The notes beneath the pieces are model-generated. The model was not told the origin of the DNA. It worked only from the letters and a program-made list of their open reading frames with translations, and searched no databases. Shown here one piece after another: positions 24,101 to 33,329 of a stretch of 35,989 nucleotides of DNA. Every line of letters starts with the position of its first letter. The stretch's first letter is position 1. Both the position numbers and the translations under genes were made by a program. The stretch comes from Ramazzottius varieornatus. Its lineage: Eukaryota; Tardigrada; Eutardigrada; Parachela; Ramazzottiidae. Location of the stretch: contig BDGG01000006.1 of the NCBI GenBank assembly GCA_001949185.1, positions 2,029,912 to 2,065,900 on the forward strand, read 5' to 3'.

Positions 24101-27100
24101 GATGAAGGAACCTCAAGAAGCCGGAGATACTACATGGGCAGTCGAGCGACACGAGCGACCGGAGAACCTGTTGAGATCATCACGTCAAAAAACTTGCCGG
24201 TCGGAGTAGCAAGCTTGAAAAAGGCATGGTCGACCGCTAGATGTGCTTCAAAAGATGACTGGTTGGAATGGTTGAGAAGGCTTAGCTTGGAATTCCTGAA
24301 AGAGTCCCCTTCACCAGCACTTAGATCCTGCTGGGCCTTGGCCCAGTCATACCCTGTCGTCGCCAAGTAAGTCCTTGATCTTTTCTTCGATGGCCTTTTG
24401 GCAGTTGATATTGAAGTTTAGAAGAATACCTGTCCAGGGAATTGTTCAACGCGGCATTCGTTTCCTGCTGGACGGAACTGACGTCCATTGAACAAGACGA
24501 ACTGCTGAAAGCCCTGGAAGACGCTCTAAATCGGCATGATATTGCCGAGATTACGCAGACATTGTTGAATCTGGCCGAATTTATGGAGCATTGTGAGAAG
24601 GTGAGTTCATAAAATTTGCTCGAATATTTTGGGTCACCAAAGAGTATTTTGGGAAAGCAAAGTGTCACCTTAATGAAATTGTCTGGCCTTTTGCCAGGGT
24701 CCGTTGCCGCTAGAGCCGAAGGTTTTGGCCGATCTAGCCATCCGTTGCCGCGCTTATGCCAAGGCATTGCACTACAAAGAGATCGAGTTTCGCGCTGATC
24801 CGAAGTCCGTGGATGTCTTGGAGTCGCTGATCAGCATCAACAATAAGCTCCAGCAACCGGAAGCGGCAGCTGGGGTGCTGGAGTACGCCACCAAGGTGAA
24901 CAACGGAGAAGTACTGAAGAAGACCTGGTTCGAGAAGCTGAATGAATGGGAAGCCGCTTTGGTCGCTTACGAACGCAAACAGGTGTGAAGAAAGCACATC
25001 TTGACTTTCACCGAGAATATTTCAAATTTTCACAAGGAAGCAAAACGAGAAATAAAAAGAAAATATGGAAGCTCAACAAACAAGCTCGACCAGAGTACAG
25101 TATCCTCCCAGGTGGCGCATGTCTGCAGTGTCGTTGGCTGAAAGCGCGCGCCACTTCGTAAAACAGTTTTGTCAAGTTTGTTCGTCGACCGCCCATAACT
25201 TGATAAATGACAGTATCTGAGGTTGACTTGATAATTATGCGATGGAAAAGAACCGTGAATGTTCTTCAGGAACAAAGTCCGAACGACGAGGAACTTCTCT
25301 TGGGGAGAATGCGCTGCCTGGAAAAGCTCGGTGACTGGCAGCACCTCCATCAACTCGCGCAAGAGAAGTGGCCCACAGTCAAGGACGATCTGCGCGTCAA
25401 GATGGCCCGTATGGCATCAGCTGCTGCTTGGGGACTCCACAAGTGGGAGTCGATGGAAGAGTACGTTTGCTTGGTGCCACGAGACTCGCTCGATGGCGCA
25501 TTCTACCGAGCCGTCCTGGCTCTTCGTCAGGATCAGTTCGACTATGGCCAGACGTTGATCGAGAAGGCGAGGGATCTGCTAGACTCGGACTTGACGGCCA
25601 TGGTGGGAGAGAGCTACAGCCGGGCTTACGGCTCGATGATTCTGACACAACAGCTAGCTGAACTGGAGGAAGTGGCGCAGTATAAGCTGTACCCGGAAAG
25701 AAAGCAAACCATCCGGGAGACGTGGTGGAAGAGGCTGATGGGATGCCAGAGGAACGTGGAAGACTGGCAGAATATCCTTCAGGTAAAATGAAATAAAAAT
25801 AATGTAAGATAGTTAAGATAAACCACAATAAAATAGAAATTGTAAAATAATATCATTAACACGAAAAGAAAATACCAAGCACTGAAAATACTGACTGGAT
25901 GTTTTCAGGTTCGCGGGTTGGTGCAGAGCCCTCATGAGGATATGCGAGCTTGGTTGAAGTTTGCTTCCTTGTGTCGGAAGACCCGTCATAACTCGTTAGC
26001 CTACAGGATCTTAACCACCTTGCTCGGTTATGATCCGAAGAAGCAGCCTGGGCTAGCGGTGCCAACAAGCAGTCCGCCGTTGTTTTACGAGATGATCAAG
26101 TACATGTGGCATCATGATGAGAAGCAGTCGGCTTACCATCAGTTACAGAAGTTCGTGGTATCGAACGGTGGGATACGAGGGAATGTGAACGATCCGGTGG
26201 CGATGGAATTCAGCAAGCTGCTGGCCCGGTAAGTTCCGCAAGCCAGCTTTCATGAACAACCAGAAGTTGGTGGAATACAGTGATGATAGTGTTCTGGTTT
26301 CAGCTGTTGTCTGAAACTGGGAGAATGGCAGGAAGAGCTGAACGAGCGGAACGCTTCCATGGATGAACGAAGTATTCCACAGGTTAGTGAATATCGAACA
26401 GTGAATATCGGACAGGACTTGATTGGGTTTGTGATGCTAAACCACATACTATTGTGAATGGGACGTGGGCAAATGAATCGAACCAGGATTGTTTCGCCAA
26501 GTTGCGCAAACTTTCAGCAAAAACAATGGAAATGTGCGCCACTTGCGAAAAACCATCTGGTTCCGTTCATTTGCCCGCGTCCCCTATCACTAAAATAATT
26601 TGAGCCAGGGGAAAAAAGTTATTGGTAAGAGCTTTGAGTTTGTGTTGGATAAAGTTTGTGCTGTTCTGAGTATGACCGAGGCTTCAGGCTGATTACGTCA
26701 ACACTTGTCCGTTTGCCTACAGATTATTCAGTGCTACAGTGCGGCCACAGCCCACGACCCGTCCAACTACAAAGCCTGGCACGCTTGGGCCTCCATGAAT
26801 TTCGAAGCCGTCCTCTACTACAAACAACGGGCTCAAGCCCCCATCTCCTCCAGTTCCTCCGACAGCCTTTCCAGTGGACCCGTCTCACCCGGTCGCCCCG
26901 CCACCATCCCCTTCCCAGCACAGGCCATCCATTCCTACTGCATCCCGGCCATCAAGGGCTTTGTCAGCTCCATCGAACTCTGTCGAGGCAGCGCCCTGCA
27001 AGACATTCTTCGTCTGCTGACCCTCTGGTTCGACTACGGCCATCTTCAAGAAGTGTACGACACGCTAGTCGACCAGCTGAAAAGTATCCAAATCGAACAC

Positions 27101-29623
27101 TGGTTGCAAGTCATACCTCAACTCATAGCTCGAATAGATACACCCAGGCAGTTAGTTTCGAAGTTGATCTGCCAGTTACTGACCGACATTGGTCGCATTC
27201 ATCCACAAGCTTTAATCTACCCACTGACCGTAGCGGCGAAAGCTACGGTGGAAGCTCGGAAGAACGCAGCAAACAGGATACTAAAGAATATGAGGGAACA
27301 CAGTGGCAACTTGGTCAATCAAGCGGGGATGGTCAGTGAGGAACTGATTAGGGTAGCCATCTTGTGGCATGAGATGTGGCATGAAGCGTTGGAAGAAGCG
27401 AGTCGGCAGTACTTTGGTGAGCATAACGTCAAAGGCATGTTGGCGACGTTGGAGCCGTTGCATGTGGCCTTGGAGAGTGGACCGCAGACAGCGAAGGAGA
27501 CGTCGTTCCACCAAACGTATGGACGGGACTTGGCGGAGGCCCATGAATGGTGTAAGAAGTACCAACGGACAGGCAATGTGAAGGAACTGACGCATGCCTG
27601 GGACTTGTACTATCATGTCTTTCGAAGGATATCCAAACAACTACCGCTGGTAAACCATGTGCCTGCTTTTTCGTTCCACTATTTGATTTCTTGTGGCTCG
27701 TGTTGTCTGATATTCAGAATGGAGACCTAGGCAAACAAAGTCGACTGGATTATATCCAAGTGGCGCACGCTTCCAGCTTATAATACTGAGAAAGTGCGCC
27801 ACTGGCGAGAGTGATCTTGTGGAGTTTGTCGAGCTGCCAACGGTTAAATTTATATCTGATTGAACTTGCGGAATAAACTTGAAGTTAGGTGGATTTGAAT
27901 AATGAGATGTTTTGCTGATTGCAGATGACGTCGTTGGAGCTGCAGTACGTCTCACCGAGGTTGATGGCGTGTCGGGACTTGGAGCTGGCTGTGCCGGGTA
28001 CGTACGATCCTGGTCAGCCGGTCATCCGGATTGCGGAAGTACAAGGCCAGGTGCAAGTCATCACGTCCAAGCAGCGACCAAGGAAGATCTGCATTAAGGG
28101 GAGTAACGGCAAGGACTACACTTTCTTGCTAAAGGGCCATGAGGATCTTCGGCAAGATGAACGAGTGATGCAGCTGTTCGGGCTGGTCAATAGCCTGCTG
28201 TTGGGGAATCCTGATACTGCCAAACGCAACCTGACGTAAGTTTACAAGATCTTTTAGATGGTTTTGAGTTTTTTTCTGTTGAGTTTGGTCTGTTCGTAGG
28301 ATTCAACGATATGCTGTGATACCGCTCAGTCCAAACAGTGGGCTTTTAGGTTGGGTTCCTCACTGTGACACTCTCCATGCACTGGTCCGAGATTACCGTG
28401 AGAAGAAAAAGATACTGCTGAACATCGAGCACCGTATCATGCTTAGGGTAGGTTGGAGACAAACTTGTGCGAAATCTGCCTTTTCCATCATGATACTCAA
28501 GTTACCGATGTGACGTTTCTGCAGATGGCACCTGACTACGATCATTTGACACTCATGCAGAAGGTTGAAGTGTTCGAACATGCCTTGGAAAACACTAACG
28601 GCGACGACCTGGCCAAAGTATTATGGCTGAAGAGTCCCAGCTCAGAAGTACGCATTTCATTACCTTACCAAACTTATAAACTTTGGCTTGAGCTGGATAA
28701 GTAATACAGTGATAATCGAGCGGCATCTTTGGCTTTTTTCTACGTTTGTTCAAGTCTCTAGAAGCAAATTTGAAGCTCTTCGCACATTCTTTGATACGCG
28801 GCTATGCCTGTGACGTACTAAAGAAGTGAGGATTATTACTGTAGTACTTCTTGCAGGACTGGTTTGATCGGAGGACCAACTACTCTCGGTCGCTAGCTAC
28901 CATGTCGATGGTCGGTTACGTACTCGGTCTAGGTGATCGTCACCCTTCCAACCTGATGATGCATCGTCTCAGCGGCAAAGTTCTTCACATCGACTTTGGC
29001 GACTGCTTTGAAGTGGCCATGCATCGCGAGAAGTTCCCTGAACGCATACCTTTCCGTTTGACTCGCATGCTGGTGAACGCCATGGAAGTTACCGGTATCG
29101 AAGGCAACTTCCGATCGACCTGCGAGAACGTCATGAGCGTCATGCGCAACAACCGCGACAGCGTACTAGCCGTCCTTGAAGCCTTCGTCTACGACCCGCT
29201 GTTCAACTGGAGACTACTGGACGCCAAGAAGACCTCATTTCATAGTGGGGATTCCCTAGCGTCGTCTTTCATGGGTGGCGAAAGTGAAGACCCGCTGTCG
29301 TTCAAGTAAGATACAATTAGTTAGGGAAACTCAATTGAGGACTGACCATATCTTTCTCTAGGTATGAGCCAAGTCCTGTGCCAGCTTCCTCGTTGAGATA
29401 TCATTCGAGTGATCATGCCTCGGCTGATGGGGATGCTGTTCAACCTGATGCGGTGAACAAGAAAGCCGTGGCTATCCTGAATAGAGTGAGGGATAAGTTA
29501 GCTGGGAAAGACTTTACGAAGGAACCGGTGGACGTGAAGACGCAAGTTAACATGTTGATTGGTAATGCCACGTCTCATGAAAACTTATGTCAGTGCTACA
29601 TTGGTTGGTGTCCGTTTTGGTGA
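18121..29623 (+). CDS. mTOR: Target of rapamycin (TOR) serine/threonine kinase, 25 exons
   Basis: Exons start at 18121, 18407, 18857, 19432, 19965, 20266, 20799, 21161, 21667, 21939, 22476, 23076, 23466, 24084, 24438, 24698, 25270, 25909, 26304, 26723, 27925, 28300, 28525, 28857 and 29362. They end at 18343, 18786, 19094, 19740, 20196, 20558, 21042, 21476, 21874, 22195, 22794, 23355, 23746, 24366, 24600, 24982, 25782, 26228, 26382, 27649, 28235, 28447, 28647, 29305 and 29623. Every junction is in frame, giving 2480 residues (human about 2549). HEAT repeats fill the first half and a FAT domain follows. The FRB domain (about 1946-2048) keeps the EEASR serine and the TxxW positions that contact rapamycin. 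Kinase motifs are [25 protein letters not shown] and HIDFGDCFE; the FATC ends [12 protein letters not shown] is the catalytic core of TORC1 and TORC2. An in-frame GTG at 18097 is not a likely start. Eight introns carry fold-back repeats. Confidence 0.96.
19803..19916 (+). repeat. TOR intronic fold-back element 1 (intron 4)
   Basis: The outer arms GGCAAACAAAC and GTTTGTTTGCC, and the inner arms AAGTGGCGCAC (19837) and GTGCGCCACTT (19873), surround a TTTCAGCTAATA loop. It sits inside the 224-bp intron 19741-19964. Loop orientation is type A (TTTCAGC first). Confidence 0.85.
20629..20721 (+). repeat. TOR intronic fold-back element 2 (intron 6)
   Basis: ACTCGACAAG pairs with CTTGTCGAG, and AAGTGGCGC with GCGCCACTT. 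The loop TTTCAGCTAATAACACTGAG is type A. The intron is 20559-20798. Confidence 0.85.
21509..21626 (-). repeat. TOR intronic fold-back element 3 (intron 8)
   Basis: Arms run from CAGCAAACAAACTCAG inward to CAAGTGGCGCAC, and back from TGCGCCACTT to CTGAGTTTGGTTTGCC. The loop reads GTGTTAATGGCTGAA, the reverse complement of the type A loop, so the element is inverted relative to copies 1 and 2. Without it the 190-bp intron (21477-21666) would be about 72 bp. Confidence 0.85.
22854..23049 (-). repeat. TOR intronic fold-back element 4 (intron 11), expanded
   Basis: GGGAGCTCGGTA at 22854 pairs with TACCGAGCTCCC ending at 23049, enclosing the usual CAAGTGGCGCAC / TGCGCCACTTG core and a type B loop (CAGTGTTGTTGGTTGAG). 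The right half holds extra sequence, GGCCCACGTCCCC...TATCAC, that is also found at the end of element 8. The intron is 22795-23075. Confidence 0.8.
23793..23871 (-). repeat. TOR intronic fold-back element 5 (intron 13)
   Basis: AGCAGAT pairs with ATCTGCT, and AGTGGCGCACA with TGTGCGCCACT. The loop ATTGTTGTTAGCTGTAAG is type B. This is the shorter of two elements in the same 337-bp intron (23747-24083). Confidence 0.8.
23885..24003. repeat. TOR intronic fold-back element 6 (intron 13), diverged
   Basis: This is the second element in the same intron. The outer GAGCTG / CAGCTC and inner GTAGCGCA / TGCGCCAC arms are recognisable but more mismatched than in other copies. It also begins GAGCAGA like element 5, which may indicate local duplication. 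Confidence 0.65.
25071..25189 (-). repeat. TOR intronic fold-back element 7 (intron 16)
   Basis: GCTCAACAAAC and GTTTGTTCGTCGAC form the outer arms, and GGTGGCGCA and GCGCGCCACTT the inner arms. The loop GCAGTGTCGTTGGCTGAAAG is type B. The intron is 24983-25269. Confidence 0.8.
26454..26590 (+). repeat. TOR intronic fold-back element 8 (intron 19), longest arms
   Basis: GGGACGTGGGCAAATGAA on the left pairs with TTCATTTGCCCGCGTCCCC on the right, and AAGTTGCGCA with TGCGCCACTT in the core. The loop begins TTTCAGC (type A). The outermost GTGA...GGGACGTGGGC segment may be the true element terminus. The intron is 26383-26722. Confidence 0.8.
27730..27838 (+). repeat. TOR intronic fold-back element 9 (intron 20)
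   Basis: GGCAAACAAAGTCGAC and GGAGTTTGTCGAGCTGCC form the outer arms, and CAAGTGGCGCAC and GTGCGCCACT the inner arms. The loop CCAGCTTATAATACTGAG is type A. The intron is 27650-27924. Confidence 0.85.
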
Positions 29624-30151
29624 ATGTATTTGTGTCTCGTAACCCGGTTGTTAGACCACATTTGTGCTTTCCTTTTATTGCAACTTGCTTTCAGTTCGTA
29701 ATAGTGTTTCGAGTATTTTACTGTCATATTTCACCATGGGAAGAAGAATACGCAAAACGAAAAGTCTCTTTCTCCTCTACGGTACCGAGAAAGAAATGAC
29801 TGTGCCAGGAATCTCAGTCGCGAATTAGTACGAGGGAAGTTTGAAATGTTTTCAATTTAAGATATGGTAGTACACGGAATTGAAACACATCTGGATATCA
29901 AGCAAGAAAATTCTGATTTCATGAAAAGTTTGATGTTTATTTGCGAAGTACTGTACCGTTGTATTCTTGGATGAGGCAAGCAAAAGTACAATATAGAACT
30001 GGTGCGAACCGTGATACTAGGTAATTTAGAATGGGACCCCGTTGCACTCTGGACCGAGCCTTACCGCTACAGATGCTTTAGTTTGCTCTTGAGAAGATGT
30101 CGGGACCAAAGTCTTTAATTGCCGGAGTCTGCTCCTCCTCCTACATACAGA
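29624..30151. other. TOR 3' flank
   Basis: This follows the TOR stop codon and should include its 3' UTR. I found no canonical AATAAA close to the stop and no other feature before the next MITE. Confidence 0.3.
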
Positions 30152-30410
30152 ATACAGTCCTACCTGTGAGATGTGACAGTTCAAACGCCCGATTTCAGTT
30201 CTGGACGGTACGTGTGTACGCAGGGCTGCTCGCTATGATGTTCGCATGAGACCGATCAGCTGATCGGACACGCGTATGATTACTTGATCAAGTCAAGCCA
30301 TAACCGGACGTCGATCAGCTGATCGTGGTGCGCAGTGCCAGCAGTCTCGTGCAGAAACGCTGTTCGGTTGCAGAAGAAGCAATTGTCACATCTCACAGGT
30401 AGGACTGTAT
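30152..30410. mobile_element. MITE with perfect 27-bp inverted ends
   Basis: ATACAGTCCTACCTGTGAG... at 30152-30178 is the exact reverse complement of 30384-30410, and ACAG just outside matches after one extra base. The 259-bp element has an unusual interior: two copies of the perfect palindrome CGATCAGCTGATCG (30253-30266 and 30312-30325) flanking ACTTGATCAAGT. No coding capacity. I could not define a target duplication. Confidence 0.8.
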
Positions 30411-30981
30411 CTGTTAGCATCTGCTCTGTACTTGCTCCACGAGGGAACGGTTGTTGAGTTAGCAACCCGCTTTTGCAATTGTTAAGTTCGGCACTGCATG
30501 TGTTGTATCGCTTGGCTGATTTTCGGTCTCAGGCTCATTGACATGGAATTCAAACCCCTTTTGAATTGAAAGTTTTTTGAAATCTTTTGAAACTCGGTGC
30601 TGTATACGAGTGATACCATTCGACCGTTCGTTGTTTTCTCTGTCGATTCGTGCAAAACTGTTCGAGAATACATTAGCCAAAACAGGTGAAAATAAGGGGC
30701 GAATACAACAACTAAAATATGGAGTGGCTAACTCGGCAATCGTTCTCTCTTATGTTAGGACCGGTAAGTTATCCTGATCATCTTGATTACAAGATATCGA
30801 TTCAAAAGTGGGTGTTCCGTTTGACATCTGTTTTACCCCCGATAGCTTTATGGCCGAACCAACAAACATATTTTGGAGCTAATTAAGAAGAAGGCAATTT
30901 TCTGTTGCTCACGGTTGTGTGTCCGTTGTTGGCTTTGGAGCATTTGAGGTGATCTATGCCATCATTCACCCCTGGTAGATG
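30411..30981. other. Spacer between two transposons
   Basis: About 570 bp with no supported gene, repeat or regulatory element. Confidence 0.3.
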
Positions 30982-30983
30982 TA

Positions 30984-32957
30984 CTGTAAGTGCTGATCAG
31001 CTGGGTCACTTTTCGGACCCGGTGCGTGTATTAATATCGCTAGCAAAAATCCACACATATGAGGATCAGCTGTAATTCACTGTACATAAATATGGGACAG
31101 CTCATTCCTGTAACGAATGTGCAAAACGACACTTTCGAGTGTTTTACGCTTCAGACATCTCGCATCCAGAATCATTCGCAGAAGCTCCATCATTGCCTTC
31201 ATCTTCCCTCACCAGAATGTAAGAAAGACGACTCGTTGTAGCTACTGATATCCGGAATATTCTCTTCTTCATCTGCGTCCAAATCTACAGTCATTCCTGC
31301 AATATCTTCCGATGGTTCTTCGGGCAGAGATTCATCCCTACGCAAGATGCGAGCCGCGTAGAAAGATCCCTGAACAACCTCCGGAGTTATCTTTGCCCAA
31401 GCGTTCGAGATGAATTGCACGAAGTGTCTTCTGCTTGGCTTCTGAATATATCCTGACTTACTGAAGTTGATGTTATTCTTGCGCCAGTGACGGTACTCTT
31501 CCTTGAAATAGTCCTTGAAGGGTTTATTCACACTTACGTCGAGAGGTTGCCACTGACCGGTCACCCAAGGGGAATCAGGATCTGCTGTACGTTACGCCAC
31601 TCCAGACTATCGACATTCTCGTCCATTTTTTGGACCGAAAACTGATCCCGAAACAGCACTGTCATCTGATCTTTTTCCACTGGCGCAGGGAGGTGCATGT
31701 TATGGTAATCTTTCTCGATTTCTTGATTCCACCAGGCTTTCTTCGCACTGAAAATTACGAGATTAGAAGGCGCGTTGAGTTTCTTCAGATAGCTGTCCGC
31801 AAGTTTTCCTGATTTGGCCGCCGTCTTGAAAATTATTTCGGCTGGAAATTTCGTGCCGTCGGCCTTAATCGTCAGGTTGATGGTCATGCCTTCTTTGTCG
31901 CCTTGTGGATGCTTCACAGGTACCTGTAACAGCTCCGGTCACCGAAAGAGAAGCTCCAGCTTCTCGCAAAAATTTCAGGACTGATGTTTCGGGCTTATTC
32001 CTACCTGTTTCACTCCTTTGGGAGACAAAGTCTTCTTTCCTATAATAACCATACGGATCATGGTTTGGTCTCAGTTAAAGATGCGGCTCTTCGGGGTATT
32101 CCTGTTGTAAACGAACTCCTGGATTTAAAGGAAGAAGTAGTGCGATTCCTGAAAATAAGACCTGGCTTCAAATAAATTCTAACATGCTTCACACCATCCG
32201 GTTAACCATTATATATAAAAGTGAGGCTTGGCAAGCGGTCTCGTCAGGTCAAATTAAAAAATTGTCCGTCAAGTCAAATTAAAAACCAGGCACTTACTAG
32301 ATCCTGGGCGGCAAACGTTAACTTCCGGCTGATGTGCGTTACTGCTCGGTATACGATCCCGTAGCGGTTTGGAAAGTCCAAGGTCCATCTGTTTGATGCC
32401 TTGAAGCCTGTTTCACCATGATCCCCAAGCACGACTTCCATAGCCTTCTCCTCCACATCTCTGTTTGACACTTCCAGACACCGGTGACGCTGATCTAAGA
32501 CATACACTTTCCATCTTCGGGTACGTCACAGGTCGCTTCTTGCTGATTTTCGGCGGTCCTGCAGCTTTAGAAACCTAGCGGATCAGTGTTGACTTAGGGA
32601 TGTTCACACGGAGGGCATATTTTCGTATAGAAACCCCACTGACGCTCTTCTCCAGTTCGTAATCGTCCGCGATGCGACGTTTTTCCGCATCGGAGTAGTC
32701 GTGCTGGTTGCGCTTCCGGACTTTACAATGGTTTGGCTCCATCGTTGTACAAGACAAAGGCACCAAAGGAGGAATTTATCAGAAGCAAGAGATGATTCAA
32801 ACTCGCAAGTGGTTAGTGGGAAACAAAAACTGAAATTGAATGTAAAATTAAACCAGGTATTTATCGACCGCAAACAACTGTGTGAAAAGGCCACACCCGG
32901 GGGGCTCACTAAGCTAAGTGGGTCCGAAAAGTGACCCAGCTGATAAGCAATTTACAG
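30984..32957 (-). mobile_element. Decayed pogo/Tigger-like DNA transposon
   Basis: The left end (30984, CTGTAAGTGCTGATCAGC) and right end (to 32957) are inverted repeats of about 37 bp. The inner 23 bp, CAGCTGGGTCACTTTTCGGACC(C), is perfect on both sides (30998-31020 and 32920-32942). TA flanks both ends (30982-30983 and 32958-32959), the duplication expected of the Tc1/mariner-pogo group. The 1.97-kb length suits an originally autonomous copy, and the interior encodes a broken pogo-type transposase on the minus strand. Confidence 0.85.
31199..32742 (-). pseudogene. Pogo/Tigger-type transposase pseudogene
   Basis: The N-terminal part (from 32742) has a CENP-B/pipsqueak-like helix-turn-helix (KRRIADDYELEKSVSGVSIR) and then hits a stop. 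A Tc5-type HTH remnant follows at 32274-32507 (NRWTLDFPNRYGI). The DDE region reads FN-stop-DQTMIRMVIIGKK near 32060, with a stop directly before the presumed first catalytic aspartate. MTINLTIKADGTKFPAEIIF and GQWQPLDVSVNKPFKDYF (31199-31917) complete the DDE_1-type domain in shifted frames. Several stops and frame changes make it non-functional. Confidence 0.85.
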
Positions 32958-32959
32958 TA

Positions 32960-33329
32960 TACTCTTGTAAATGTTTGCGAGCTATCGACAAATTTGAACG
33001 AAGGGCGGTCAACATAATTTGGTTGGGTTTGTTTTGTGGATGTACAGTAGATGCTCTCAACGTTTGACTTCTTCGAGTACCCAGTGACGAATGTGAAAAC
33101 GAAGTTTTTAGTAGTACGGTTTTTGATATTCTTTCTAAGGTGGACATGCAGTTAATACAGTAATTTTCTCGACAGACAATAGAGAGGGAGACAGTCTAAT
33201 CCAAATACAACGGTCCAGCCGAAAAGCTCGCTCTCTCAAAAATCCTCACGCGCCACTCGTATCCATTTGTGGCGCCGTGTACAGGGTCCCGTACTTTCGC
33301 TTTTCTTGGCAATAGTTCGTCATGTAGCG
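32960..33329. other. Spacer downstream of the Ly6-like gene
   Basis: This holds the probable 3' UTR of the minus-strand Ly6-like gene. A short GCGCCAC...GTGGCGC palindrome lies at 33250-33275; I see nothing else. Confidence 0.3.

Noticed and set aside
25669-25680. AAGTGGCGCA motif in a TOR exon
   Set aside because: It has no partner arm and encodes conserved TOR residues (EVAQ), so it is a chance match.
19803-27838. TOR intronic hairpins as a microRNA cluster
   Set aside because: The arms are too diverged between copies to give one conserved mature sequence, the loop occurs in both orientations, and the copies lie in separate introns. A MITE explains this better, though small-RNA data could change that.
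19741-27924. Elements as introners that created the introns
   Set aside because: About 30 bp or more of ordinary intron sequence lies between the element ends and the splice sites, and inferred pre-insertion introns have normal size.
31059-31241. Small plus-strand open frames inside the pogo element
   Set aside because: They are antisense to the transposase and carry no motif.
33250-33275. GCGCCAC...GTGGCGC palindrome as another TOR-type element
   Set aside because: The arm order is reversed, the loop is only 12 nt and unrelated, and the outer arms are missing.
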